Of a stretch of DNA of 64,000 nt, positions 51,079-64,000 are shown one piece after another. Position numbers and translations under genes: made by a program. Source of the DNA: Acanthornis magna (taxonomy: Eukaryota; Chordata; Aves; Passeriformes; Acanthizidae); NCBI GenBank assembly GCA_036785705.1, contig JAWUZG010000159.1, forward strand, positions 3,286,001 through 3,350,000. Direction: 5' to 3'. A model generated the notes under the pieces. It searched no databases, was not told the origin of the DNA, and saw nothing but the letters and a program-made list of their open reading frames with translations. Position 1 is the stretch's first letter, and each line of letters opens with the position of its first letter.

Positions 51079-54000
51079 CACGCTGCTCTTCCCTTTCCAG
51101 CTCCTAACAAAGAGGTTTTTATTATTATTTTAGGCAAACGACATGACAAAAATGGTCAAAACTTCCCAATAATAAAAGAATACAAAAATGCTCGTTTTTT
51201 TCTTTTGTATTTTCTGATTGGTTTTGACGTTGCCAAGTCTGAGCATTAGAAAATTAGAACTTAGTCCTCCAAAATTTAAGAGAAAGGCTTGAGGGACTGA
51301 AAAATAAGGGGCGTGTTGGAGGTGTATTTGTTTGAATCCAGTTTTGGGGATGTTTTGAGCGGAGGATTTCCAGCTTTCAGCCATGCAGAGCAGATTGCTT
51401 TTTAATTATTTTAATGAAGGCCAAGTAGAAAACAATTTCTTGGGGCTGAGCTGTAGCAGAAGACCTTCAGTGATGCAAAACCCACATCACACTTCCAAAA
51501 GCTGGCAACAGCATGTTTCTGCAGCATCTCAGAAGTGGGAAATGAGGAGATATGCTCTGTAAGAGGGTCCTGAAATTCCCAAGGAACCTGGGGATGAGGA
51601 GAAAACCATACTGAAGAGGGGAGAGGGGTGGGAGATGATGAGGGAGCAAGGACATGGATGTCATGAAGTTACTTATGGCCTACTTTATTTGTTATTCCTA
51701 AATAAAATCCCCAGCCTCGCTGTACAGCTATTTATGGCCAGGAAACTGTCAAGTAATAGTTCCTTAATATAGAAGTTGACCTGTCCAGGGCTTCCTGGAG
51801 CAACTCTTCCTCTTGTCAGAAGAGATGGATCGCTTGATTTTTATTATAAACAACAGGCTAAAGAGGATCAGGGAGAGTGAATCTGACATCAAGTCACAAG
51901 TCAGCTGAGATGGAGGATGATGCTTTCCACCACACAGCCCTTGCTGGAGGGAAGGAGATGCTCCAAGCCCTGGGGAGCACTGGTCCCCTGCAGGGGCTCT
52001 CTGTGCAGGCTTGGTGGGAGTTCAAGCCACCCTTTTATCAAAGCTCATGGATAAAAACTCTCTTTGGAGGAGTATTTCTTGAACTTCATCAGCAGCCTGC
52101 ATGATGCCAACCCCAGTGCCAGGGCAAAGGCTGTCATGGAATGGCATCCCTCCAGCGCCACGGGCACACCGTGTTTGCAGGGCCAGGCTCTGACGGTGGA
52201 TCCACATCCCCACCGTTTGTTTTTCCACTCTCTGGCCGGCCAACATCCGCAGCAGAGCCAGGCACAGCCAGGCAGCAGATAAGCCAGCAGCACAGGGCTG
52301 GCGGGATACAGCATCCCCAAATCCAGCCCAAACTACCTCTGGGAGTCAGGGGAATGGCTGATGTGGCCCAAGCTCAGGCGACCTGCTGGCGCCCGAGGTG
52401 ACGTGTCAAGGCTGGCGAGAGGCAGCAGAGCTCTGGGTAATGAGCAGTGCTCCCGGGCAGCTCCCAAAACTCCAAACTTTGTAGGCAGGGGGAAAAAAAG
52501 CTCAGCACAAGTCACGGCAAGATGATTTCTATGGATGATGGCAGGGGGTCCTCGCTTTTTCATCTGTGTGACCCCGAGGAGGAGAGTTATTTTAAAGGCA
52601 AACAAGGAGACCTAAACAATGCCAAGATGTTGACACCAGTGGCTCCAGAGGTTTTATTTATTGCCTGTTGGTAACCGTCGACCGGGCGTCAGGATGCTCC
52701 GGGGGCTGGTGACAGACGAAACGAGGCAGAGGGACAAGAAGTGAAACAACTGGGACATGTGTAATTTTTCCTTCCTGCTCGCTCCCTGCCCTCACTGGGT
52801 GACATCATCCACAAAGCTGGTTTTTCATTTCTTGGGGGCGTCTTCCACTCTTTCACTCCCATTCCCAAGGCAGGAGCCATCCCTGCAGATTTTTGTCCCT
52901 TGATCTGCTTAAGGCAGAGGTGATGTGTCTGTCCAGCCCTTTGGGACAGGGGAAATTGCTTTTCTCCTGGTCCTTTCACCCACAGAGGATCCAGCACTCC
53001 TATGCAGGTCCCAGGCTTGCAGACCCACACCGGGGGAACCCATGCAATATTTAGCCATCACCCCACCACAGCTGCCACTTTGAAGACCTTTTCTAGGGGA
53101 TCCATGTCCCTTTGTACCCCTCATTGCATGGCAAAGAGGAGCATTTGTCCCAATAGGCGTGAGCAAAAACTGTGGAAAAGTTTGGATCTTCCCAGCTCAT
53201 GCTGCATCCTCCATCCTGCTCCTACAGCCTCCTGGTGGCACAGCCCAGCTCAGCCCACACGCTTGCAGGAGTTGGGATGGTTGGGGTGGCAGGAGTGGAG
53301 AAGATCAGACACAAAACCGAGATCTGGGACAGGCAGACCCTGCAGCTGAGCAGGATATGGGCTCCCCCCACAGCAGCACTGTCCCACCCCGCCTGGCTCC
53401 AGCCAGATCCAACCCTGCCCAGCCTGCTGTGCCAACAGCAGCTCTGTCACCTTCAGACATCAGCTTTTACTTCTCTTTCCCAAATTTCCCCAGCCCCCTT
53501 AGTGCTGCCTCCCCTTCCAAGGCACGGGGTGTGTTTGCTCTCCTGCAGGTCTGGTGGCTTGTGGACAACTATTCTGTTTACTGCTGTTGTACAGCTGCCT
53601 CGGAGCTATCAATTGCCTTTGTTCAAAGGTTGCCTGCCCAGATGATTTTACAACATGACTACAATGATTTGCTCCATTTTGCACTTTAAACTGATGCCAC
53701 GGTGATTTCTACCAAGTCAGCGAGCGAGTAATGAAGCACTTGAGCCTATAAACACATGTTGTTCTTGTTTATGATCATATTAATAGCACTATAAAATCAT
53801 TGCTCACCCAAGCAGTTGCCTTAAAAAAAAAAAAAAAGTTTGTTTCCTTTAGGTTTCTGCACGGAAAATGGAAAGTTGTGGTTTCGTGTCTGCTGCACCC
53901 CCAAAGCCCCAGACTTTCTAATGGGGTGTCACTTTTATGCTGGAGCACAGAACCATCATTTTTCCTGTGCTGCACACAGAAATGTTCAGCACGACTTGTG

Positions 54001-56317
54001 TGGCAGCTCAGGGGCCGCCTGGGCTCTGCCTGAGCTGCAAATACCACCCAGCTGGCAGCGGGGTTTGGCTGCTCCTTGCACAAACCCTGGGGACATCCAG
54101 CCCCCAGGAGAAGCTGTGCACCAAGTCCCTGCTTTGGCTGATGTGTGCCAGCTGAGGAACACACCCACCGTGGTGATAAGGGATGGGGACATCAAATTCC
54201 CTTTCCTCGGTCCTGTGGTTGAAAAGTCTGCGAAGCATTGTGTGGATCCAAGAGATTTTCCTGGAAAGAAGGTGGAAGCCAGGTACAGCAATGCTCTAGG
54301 GCTCTGTTTCTGGTTTTTAATCACTCTGGAAGTTCTTGGTGATACAAAGAGACAAATTCACTTCTCCTTTCCAGTCTCTGTCCACAGCATCGCTGCTCCT
54401 CCACAATGTCTTTTTTTTTTTTTTTGTCAAGCCGGTGTAGTGTGCCAGCCAGGAAAACAACTCACATTGCTTTCCAGGTCAATGTGCTGCAGTAATTAAA
54501 TATCCAGGCTATTTACTTGTGCAGCAGCTAAACCAGAGCTGAATATTCAATCTCACCATTGTATGCATGGAAGAAGAAAACAAACAGCACCGGTCCTTTC
54601 ATCACGTCAGGTGGTCCTTCTTGGAGAAAGCTTTGTGGCCAGGGGTTGGTAGGAGGTGGTGTCCCCAAGAATTTCTTCTGTTCAGTATCAAATTTACATA
54701 GAATAACCCAGAAGACACTTAATGAGGAGCAATAACACCTTCTGCAAAGTGATTTTATTTCAAAGAAGTTCCTCCTCAAAGGGAAGCTTGTTGGGCAGCA
54801 CATTCCAAAAACGCTCTTGTTAAAGGGAGTTTATCCCATCCAATGGTTTTCTCCAAAAATCCCTGATCCCACGTTTCAGAAAAAAATTCTACCCAAGAGG
54901 ACCACCACAGGTAGCATGTCGTGGACACAGCAGGGGTTGAGAGGAAGGATGGGGAGGAGTATTGGGCTGTTTTCGTGGTCAAACATGACAAAAAGCATCT
55001 TCACCTACAGTTTTCTAATGCCCTGGGACTGCTGGGGTTTACCAGCCTTTGTCTTGTTGTTGTAGGCTCTCATTCACATCATTAGGAAACGCATTAATAT
55101 TGGAATTTCAAGAACAATTTTTATAGCGAGCATTTCCACAGCAGTGCTAAATGTGGCCAACAGCAGACCTTGACCACTGTGCTGTTTGAAAATGTTGGAG
55201 GCTGAGCTGCTTCCAGGGCCAATTTCTCAGCTGGTGCAAGGTAATACTGCTCAATCACTTCTCCACAGAAACAATTAACCTCATTAAGAGGATGCTTTTT
55301 GCATTTCCTGGTGACCTAGAAGAAAACAGGAGGAAGTAGGAAAATTTTATCATTCAGGTAGAAGATTCTGTCTCGGTTTGGGTGCAAAACTTGTTGTTTC
55401 ATGCCTGGGAAAGCTTTGGAAGCCCTCATCTTGGGAATGAGTGCAAATAAGCACACATGAGGGAAAGGATGGTTAGAAAAGAGCAAAATAAGGTGTTTCT
55501 TATACATTTTTTCCTCTAAACCAAGCAAATGCCGCAAAGCAAACACTGCTGGATACTTCCAGCCCTTGTTCCAGTCTCACCTGTGCTCACATTTCCCTTC
55601 TCTAGGGAAAGGTGTGGGACTGACCCTTCTGTGGGAGCACCTGAAGGGCTGTCGGGAGGAAAGGAGAAGTGGGCACAGACAGGGCCCTCGTGTCCCTGCT
55701 CTTGCAGGTGTTGGTGTCATTCCTCCCATCTGTTCACTCCTTGCTCGTAATAAAGAACAACTCCAGCGCCTGAAATGAGTGGAAATTATGGGAATTTAGC
55801 CCTGGGAGTCCATTGCACCCCACCCCTCCTGTGTGAGCAGGGCTAGGGCGAGCGCCAAGCTGGAATCGGTGTTAATCATTTACCCCATGAGGCTGTAACA
55901 GACACTCCGTGTGTGTCCCCAGGGATCTGCAGCTGGAATGTTCAACGGGGAAGCTGCTGCTGCTCAAAGGGCACCAGAAAGGGCCTTTTGGGGAGGCAGT
56001 TGATTCAGATCCACCTTTGTTTGCTTTGTGGGAGCACGTTCCCCGTGCTGTGGGTGCTCTGTCACTGCAAGGCCATCGCTGCCTGGGGACTGCAGGGTGA
56101 TCGCTGCTCCTGAGCCTGACCTTGACATCTTTCCTCCCTGATTAATAATGCCTCAGCACCAAACAGGAGCAGGGAACTCACAGGGAAGGTGATAGCTAAT
56201 GGTGAGTCAGGAATAATGGTGGTGTTTGAGCCTCACTCCATGAGAATGGCTTTGGAAGCATTGTAAGCTGGCTTTTCTGCTGCCCTAAAGCATTTTTAAC
56301 GTATTATGTCATCGTGG
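51079..56317. other. Downstream intergenic DNA, proximal part
   Basis: No further gene is recognised after the GATA5 poly(A) signals. There are short homopolymers only (for example A runs at 53822 and T runs at 54412). GATA5's human downstream neighbour (RBBP8NL) was considered, but no exon of it was identified. Confidence 0.55.
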
Positions 56318-56880
56318 ATATAATATATATATTTCTTATTAATAATATATATTTCTATATATTATTATAATATAGAGTATGTAGAATATAGTATATGTAA
56401 TAATATACAAAATAATATATATAATATATAATATATAATATATAATATATAATATATAATATATAATATAAAATATATAATATATAATATATTATATATA
56501 TTACATTATATATAATATATTATATAATATGTAATATATAATATATACTATGTAATATGTAATATATAATATATAAAATATATTATTATCATATTTCTTA
56601 TTAATAATATATTTCTATATATTATTGTAATATATAATATATAACATTGTATGTAATAATATATAAAATAATACATAACATGTAACATGTAACATGTAAT
56701 ATATTATATATCATATATCATATATCATATATCATATATCATATATCATATATCATATAGAATATATTATATATTATATAGCATATATTATATAGCATAT
56801 AGCATATAGCATATAGCATATATTTCTATATGTTGTTATAATCCTATATATTTCTTATTAATAATATGTATTTCTTATTA
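56318..56880. repeat. Composite AT-rich satellite-like array
   Basis: About 560 bp of almost pure A/T with nested periods. A 7-bp ATATAAT/TAATATA array runs near 56415-56500. A 7-bp ATATCAT array of about eight units runs near 56705-56757, and CATATAG units run near 56790-56820. A longer block starting ATTTCTTATTAATAATATAT appears near 56331 and again at 56593, alike for about 85 bp, and a partial third copy lies at 56840-56880. Much of it is self-complementary. No coding potential. Confidence 0.95.
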
Positions 56881-58469
56881 AATAACACAGATATAATAAC
56901 GAGGCAAGATTTGGGGTTGAGTTGGCCCTCAGGTGGAGCTGAACATGCTGCCATACCCTTCCTTCAGGAGGAAAAAGTGATAAATACAAACTGTCATTCC
57001 TCCATCACTAAGTCCATCCCAGCCAACAGCAACCCAGAACTCACTGATAAAAACAAATGGTAAAGGGACATCATTCCTGGATCTGTTTCTCTCTTGGATC
57101 ATGGCAGCTTGCTCCTAAATCCAGCCTTGCATCCACAGGAAGGGTCTGTGAGCACCAGCCTGGTGTGCCTGGTTTGTCCTGTGCTGTGTATTCAGGGTGA
57201 GTGCAGTGTCTGTGGCTCACAGGTCAGTCCAAACATGAAAAAGATCCCTCACCTTCTCTTGGAGGAGGCTGAAGATGCAACAAAGCTGTTCCAGAAGCAT
57301 CTCTCGCAGCAGAGAGTTTGGTCTCATCAGTATTCCTGCAGCAGGCTTTGCTACATGCCCAGGAGTGATTGACAGTGGCTTGAGCTTTGCTATTAAATCA
57401 TGCAGCTTTGCCTCATATTAACACGTGGTTAAAAAGGATTTAGCAATTTAAAATATTAATAATATAGCTCATTTCTGAGCAGCCAGTTTTAATAACATTG
57501 CTCCTTCTTGGACAGGCTCTGCTCTGGGGTTATTGGCTCTGACATTGCTGCTTGCCCTCACCTTCTGACAAAGCTGTAGAGCTGTGTCCTCGTGTTCCTC
57601 CCTTTCCCTGCTCTCTGCGGTGCCCTGGCCACTCCAGTTTCAGGGCAGTGATAAATTTGTGGTGTCAATGACACCAAACCTGGGGAGAGAAGAGCCACAT
57701 CTGCCCCAGCACCCCAAAGTCACACAGCTGGGAGAGCAGGAGCTCCGTGGGGTGCTCATGGGGAGGGGGAGCTGGGCCTGCCCTTGTCTCCTACCCCTGG
57801 AAATTTTGGACATGTCTAAAGCAAAGTGGGAACAGGACAAGCACTGTTTTACACCATTTTGGGACAGACTGGAGATGTCACAAGCTGCCTTGAGCTGTTG
57901 GCACTCTCCCCCCAGGAGCTCCAGGTTTCAGAAGGTCTCTGTGCTCACACGAAAAGTTTTGTTGAACTTTTTGAAGCCTATGGTTGCTCTGAAATGGAGA
58001 TAGCTCTTGGCTTTTCTTGGCTTGCTTTGCCTTTGTGGCTTGGTTCGTTCATGAGGCTCAGAACACAACCACAAAATCAGATACATCTGGAAAAAGCTGA
58101 GCAAGGTCATCGGGGATGGAGTTCCTCTTGGTTTGTAAAGACAGCCTGGATGAATGGCAACCAAACCCTCTTCCACATGCAGGAGGCAAAAGCCAAAAAT
58201 AAAACCACAATAGCATCCACAATTTTTTAAATAGCTGCCTTCTACTCCTGTAATTTAATTTAGTTTTGCTTTTTTCAAGGAAAAGCTGTCTAAGGATCAG
58301 TCCCTAATTCATAGGAAATTGGTTTGGATAAAACAGAAATCTACTTACCTCTTAATCAGAAAACAAATCCAAACAAAACCAGAATCGGATCTGAGGTTTA
58401 TAAGCTTTTTTAAACTCAGTATTTAAGTGCTTCTGAATTTCTCATTGAAACCCAAAACTAGGAGTAAAA

Positions 58470-58471
<2 letters not shown>

Positions 58472-58514
<43 letters not shown>
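58472..58514. repeat. Poly(A) run of 43 nt
   Basis: Uninterrupted A run preceded by GTAAAAAT. Avian CR1 elements do not leave poly(A) tails and no flanking duplication is visible, so simple-sequence expansion is the safer reading. Confidence 0.92.
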
Positions 58515-58517
<3 letters not shown>

Positions 58518-59582
58518 GAGAGAAATTGCTGTGATTTCTCAGTCTTACTCAGAAAAAGGAAATCTGGGGACTTCCTCAGAAGCTTTTTTGGGAGACTGAC
58601 ATGCTTTTCATTGTCACTGATGCCTTTTACTGAGGCGCACAATTGGTCTGCAGAAAACACAAGGCAAAGGTTTAGGTCATTTTTCCCTCCTGAGTCAGGC
58701 TGCCCAAACGTGGTAATTCATTAAGCATTCTGTGCTCCTGTTAATTGCCAGCCTGGGTCTCGGCTTTGGTGTGGAGCGTATCCTTGGAGTGGAGGCTTAT
58801 CTTGGGAGCTTCCTGAGTCTGCAGAATTGAATGAAAGTCTCACCAGGAAAAGTGGTTTGTTTTGCTTTTAGTTTGTTTTGTAAGAAAGCTGAGAATTTCC
58901 CTTCCCAGCCAAGGCTGAATTGACCATAGGGAAGCTCACAAGTTTCAACACTTTGGATCGTCAGGCACTCCGGACTCCAGAAATACTAAATTCCTTTTAA
59001 AAATTACAGCTTTCTCCACTGAAATTATAAATTCAGTTCTAATTTGGAAAGAGGCTGTGAATATGCTGCCCTGTTGTCAGTTGATTTCCTTCCCTTCCCC
59101 AGAGAGATTTTTGGTCAAACTGAGGTAAAATGTTTAAACTCTATCAGACTTTCAAGCTTGGCTCTCCACTTTTAACCCTGCGGTCATGGGGGCACTTCTG
59201 GTGTCATCTTCACGTAGGAAGTGATCTGTCCCATCCACACTTTGTCAGGGATTGGAGTTGGTGTGTCATGAGACAAAGTGACCTGAAAAAAGTCCAACAA
59301 GAGGTCAGGAGCAGCCCTGGTTTCTTGGCTCTGGATTTTGTCATGGAATTGGGGTAAAACCAATCCATATAATAAAGTTTGGATTGTGTTTGAGAACTGA
59401 AACCACTGCTGGGGGATGGTCCTGTTGAAGGACCTGAATCTACAAACCCATCCTGGAGCGGAACTGAGCTGCCAGCACCCAGCTGTAGCTCCCCAAAGGC
59501 TGGCAAAGTCTGCCTAAAAAAGGTCATTTCAGGCTGAAAAATAGCAAAGTTTCTCCATTTCAGACCAAAAACGGATTTTGTT

Positions 59583-59599
59583 GGGGGGGGGGGGGGGGG
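59583..59599. repeat. Poly(G) run of 17 nt
   Basis: Seventeen G in a row in otherwise AT-rich sequence. The length may be inaccurate in any read set. Confidence 0.92.
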
Positions 59600-62500
59600 A
59601 ATAGACTAAATTTGGAAAACACTTAACCAAGTTGCCTTAACTTAACCACAGCTTTTATTAGATTGCACTTGTCCAATGAGATTAATGGACGTTTTCCTTT
59701 GAAACTCTGGGAGTCTTTCCTAGACACTGGGAATAAGTAGGTTCCTTCAAATGTTCTGCTTCCTACAGGATTTACTGGTGAAAGATTTAATACAATTCAG
59801 CACAAACATTTTAACCTTTCCATCTAAAATGCTGAATTCAACCGTTTCCTGAATGTGTATAATTTAAAGGCTCGTGTTTTCCTGTGTCATGCTCTCTGAA
59901 GCATTTTATGTCGCCTTGCTCCTATTGACTCTTTTAAGAAAACACTGCAGGAGTATACAGTCACTTTCAGATAACTCAGATTGTTTACTTTATGAATGAA
60001 GGAGGAAATTGAATACTCAAATAAAGTTATGCATCTAAGTGCCAGGAGCTAACTGCCCTCTTAAATTTGCTTGTCTTCTTGAAAGAGTCTTTAAATACAA
60101 TTTATGACGTAAAGAGCCTTTCTGTAGTGCTGAGAGGGATCTCCACTGTCTCTGTTATAAATGGATGCTCTCAGCAGCTGCCGGAGTCTGGGCCAGGGAC
60201 AAATGTTGGGCTTTCAGGAGCCCTTGTGCATCCCATTGATCTGAGTGGGGTGCAAATAAGCTGCCTGGGCTGCTGTTTTGCTGGAATTATCTGGTGCAGA
60301 CAGTGGGTAATAAGGGAAAAGGAGGGTTTCTAGCATCCTCTAACCACTGCCACACTAAACTTTAATATTAGGTTTAGATCTCACAACTGGTGTTGTGAGA
60401 ACAGTGTGAACAGTGCCATTTATTGTCCTGTTCCTCCTGCCCCTGGTTTGGGATAACTTCAGTCTGATTTGTATTTAGGGATATAACTCAGACCAGTCCT
60501 GAGTTATCCTTGTCTCCAGGATGTGTTATCACCTGAGGTAATTATTTTTTCCTTAAAATAGCCGGCAAACATGATTGAATTTGCATTGAATTAAAAAATA
60601 AAGCAATTCCCCAGGGAATTAACCTTGCAGACTCCCCAGCCTGTTTCTCCACCCCTTTCCTTCAAGAGAATTTCTCTCAGGATCTCATTCCACTGCACTA
60701 ATGAATCGCTACAGTAATGGGAATATGATTGACACGTTAAATGTCCTTCCTTGAGCCAGAGTGATTAGAGGAAGACAAATATGAACAGGCACATGCGGCC
60801 AGTTTGGCTCTGACAGCTACAGGCAGAGTTTTGGGGGATGCCAGGGTGCAGAAGGACCTGAGTGCAGCCCTCCAGGCAGAGATTTAATGTTCCTAAGCCA
60901 TCATTTGGCACAGGGCTTTTCCAGGTTCACATCCAAGTACAATGCTTTGACATATATATCACTTTGCTTACAAAAAGAGGAAAGGTTCAGAGTCCCTTTG
61001 GGTCCCGATGGCTGGGATTTGGTCACAAGATGAGGGAACAAGGTTAATTTTTATGCATTCCAGTAGGATATGGGAGTTTGCTGACCTCTGTTCTCCTCAG
61101 CAAAGCCATGGCATGGTCAGAGAAGAGACCATGGAAAGCTGCCTCCTGGTGCCCAACATCCTTATCCAGAAGCAGGACCAGGGGCCGAACTCTGCCTCAC
61201 ACAATAACCTTTGGGCCAAGGATTGCCATCACCTGAGCCATGAGCAGAGAGTGCAGAGATTACCCTTGACTGGATTATTCAGCAGCCAAAAAGGTGAGGT
61301 CCTTGAAACCTGAAGGAGTTGAGAAATTGTAAGATAAAGAGCAGGAGCCCAAATGAGATTGTGGCCTCCAGGGTGAGGAGAGGGCCAGATCTGGAGGGTG
61401 GACTGATGGAGAGAGGCACTGATTCACTTCCAGCCTCCTCTCTGCATCTCCCCAGTACAGAGTTCTCCACATTTCCCATGGGCTTTCCTGATGTAAGTTT
61501 GGGAAGCTTTGGGTGCATGAAGGACATCTGGAGAGATCTGATTGTTCCCATGGCTGATCCTCCTTGCAGAGCCCTCTGCACAGGGGCAGTGACTGGGCAG
61601 GAAGTGCCCTAAACCTTCCTGCCCCCTCCCAAAGACACAACTCCCCTGTCTGAGGGAGCTGCTGGGTGCTTAAGGCAGGTGAGGGCAGAGCTGGGAGCCA
61701 GGCAGAGGTCACTCACAAGGTCCCACCTCTCCCCCAGCAGGGGCTGCTCCGCCAGCAGGACCTCTATCGCACACTAATATTGGATTATGATCGTGAGCCT
61801 CCACAATGTCACACCGATAAGGGTGAGGGTTTTTCCCCCTACGAGCCTGTTTCATTTTAACACGGAGGTATGTCAAGTGAAGGGAATATTTTCCCTTCTG
61901 CATCAGACTCCAACTTTGCCCAGTTCGGTCACGGGAGTGAGGGTGCAAATGTCAGGGAGACATTTGTCTGGCAAGGAGAGCAGTTGTGGGGTGCAGGGTG
62001 CCTCAGAGGCTGTGGGGAAGGGAAGGGTTTGGGAATGGGACACTGAGGATCGAGACGAGGTGAGGATAAATCTGATTTTCATGAGTCATGCTGGCAGAGC
62101 TGCCTGGCTCTGTGTTTCAGAGGTTGCTGCAATGTTACAAAGACAGTTAAATCATGAATATTTACCCATTTTCCCAAGCATATCCAGGTAGGGTTTCTGG
62201 AGTAGGCTACAAAATCTCTTCACTCTTCTCTTCTGAAACAAGCAGGAACTTTGTGAAGGGTCTCTCATATCTCCATTTATACTGTCCATCAGTGGCTTCA
62301 AAAGATGCTTCAAAGGCAGAGACGATACCAAGAGGAGATGTTGGAAACATCTTACTTCACTGACTGAGTGAGAAAGCACTTTTTGCAACCCTAGATAGAA
62401 ATTTTCATCAGAAAGTGGTGATGCAACAGAAATACCCCAGGGACTGAGAAAATGCTGCTTCACTTGAACACAGCCTGCTTGCACTGTGCACCCCCAAACC

Positions 62501-64000
62501 AGGGGGTGTGGGGAAAGAGAGGTGGGAGTCATTTGAAGGAGAAAAATACAGTGGCAAAAACCAAATATGTGTTTGTAAACTTCATTATCTGGGGCTGGTT
62601 CCCACACAGGCAGTGCGGTCGTCTCCTCTCTCCCTCCAAACCCCAGGGTCCCTGGGGGAGAAGATAAAGTGGTGCTTGAGGAAGTGCACCGGCTTCCCTT
62701 GGGCTGAGCTCTAATTAATGAATTAAAATGCAGAAATGCATTGCAGCTTGTGTTCCCTGGTCACTTCCTCCTGAGCAGCCCCTGCAGAACCTCTGCCAGC
62801 TCCACGAGCATCCAAGTCAATATGTGCACCAAAATGTCAGAGGGGACAATAGCAACTAAAAATAGGCAAAGACAGGAATTTGCCTATAATATTTTTAACC
62901 TTGGAGGATGGCAAAGTTATATATAGCTAATGCAGAAAAATGGGTTTTGTGGCTTAAATGAGGAAAACAAAGAGTGTGTCTGTTTGGCTGTTTTAGTGTC
63001 GGATTCATTTCAAACCTAACAACACTTTTCTGGCTCTGTACCTGTGTGCACTTCTCCTGGGGCTCTTGTACACGGTGTGGGCTTCCCGGGGGAGCTGGGG
63101 AAAAGAATAGATCACATCATAAAGGCACTCAGTGTTATTGGAGGATTTTTTTTTTTTCCTATTTGCTGTTTAGCCGAGTAGGGGACAGGGGTGGAGGGCA
63201 GGGCTCGGATTGCAGAGGCAGTTTGGAAAGGTGCCCGTGCCTGGGCTCTGGGCAGGGGACCAACATGTAAGGTGGCTCCTGACATCATCTATAGCTCTCC
63301 AGAGCTGGAAACCTGCCACCCGTGCTGCTCCTTGGAGGGACAAGGAGACAGGAGCCACTCAAGGCTGCTGCTCCCTCTGCTGACTCTGGCTGAGCTGGGA
63401 GAGCTCCAGGGCTGAGACCCAGCAGTGCCCGTGCCCAGCTCACAGACCATGGCCAGGGTGGGAAACTGCTGCCAGGAGAGCTGCTTGGGAAATACTCGGA
63501 AGGGCAGTTTTGCCTTGCAACAGAAAGAGATGAATAAACAGGAAATAAGGGGTTGAGCAACTGTTCCTTTTTTTTTTTTTAATGTATGTCTATGACAAAC
63601 TATGACTTTTAGCAAAGAATGTCTTGGTGATAAAGCATTCAGGGTCCAGCACTGAATCAAAGAAAACTTCGCCATTGGATTTAATGGGAACATGTTCAAG
63701 TCTGTAATCTGCAATTGGAACTCTTTGCTTTTTTTCCCCTGCAGATCCCTTTAATCCTTTAGCAACCACGTGTATTTTCCAAAGAGGTTTTCTGTATGTC
63801 CCGGGGGTATGAAATCACAGTGGGAAAGAAGTGCTGCTCATAACCTGTGAGCAACTACAATCTGCCTCCCACTCTGATGGTAACACCCTGTGGATATTTG
63901 CTTCTCAGAGATTAGAGGAACAAAGCAAGAAGAGAGCAGCGTTCCATTATGGTGGAGCATATAATATTGTGATTATTACTCATGCCCTCCGTCTAATTAA

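Larger units (their letters stand above)
56881..64000. other. Downstream intergenic DNA, distal part
   Basis: No recognisable exon, RNA gene or transposon apart from the homopolymer runs listed separately. Open frames up to about 150 codons exist (for example 61275-61712 and 62152-62607, minus strand), but they have no family motifs and are treated as chance. Confidence 0.5.

Noticed and set aside
58441..58530. Possible processed retrocopy ending in poly(A)
   Set aside because: No coding body before the A run and no flanking target-site duplication. Avian LINEs rarely create poly(A)-tailed copies.
51079..64000. Exons of the human downstream neighbour RBBP8NL
   Set aside because: No open frame in this interval has recognisable similarity or paired splice sites; the neighbour is likely further away.

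Overview
This is animal genomic DNA from a compact vertebrate genome, almost certainly a bird. It contains one protein-coding gene, a six-coding-exon GATA5 on the + strand (first coding ATG at 39594, stop codon ending at 50455). The call rests on two canonical GATA zinc fingers, the GATA5-type sequence around the second finger ([20 protein letters not shown]) and the GATA5-type C-terminal end (DSWCALALA). A CR1-type retrotransposon tail lies in intron 4 and a solo endogenous-retrovirus LTR lies upstream. Together with the roughly 11 kb span of the gene, these point to Aves, but species and order cannot be fixed from the sequence alone.

Layout. 1-35 kb: upstream intergenic DNA in which I find no coding exon. 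It holds microsatellites, a 334-bp solo LTR with a perfect 6-bp target-site duplication (10467-10800), a G/C-skewed 47/48-bp minisatellite (14541-14745) and a short 10-bp tandem repeat (15901-15940). 35-40.2 kb: a broad, three-part CpG island, interrupted by an AT-rich segment and a T-rich tract. It carries the presumed TATA-less GATA5 promoter, a probable non-coding exon 1 and the first coding exon. 39.5-50.9 kb: GATA5. The exons join in a continuous frame (520+167+126+88+125+156 nt) to give a 393-residue protein with all splice sites GT-AG. 51-64 kb: downstream intergenic DNA with no recognisable exon, a 0.56-kb composite AT-rich satellite (56318-56880), a 43-nt poly(A) run and a 17-nt poly(G) run.

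Biology. GATA5 is a nuclear transcription factor of the GATA4/5/6 group. It binds WGATAR sites and acts in endocardium and gut endoderm. No other gene is visible for it to act with here, so the rest of the window is best read as its regulatory surroundings.

Points of most interest: a one-codon deletion in the otherwise invariant 29-residue linker between the two zinc fingers; a hexanucleotide microsatellite in GATA5 intron 3 that is itself a run of six perfect GATA-factor sites; a tight cluster of three WGATAR motifs in intron 2; the datable solo LTR with a readable promoter layout; and two G-quadruplex-prone minisatellites. I found no evidence of a wholly new system.
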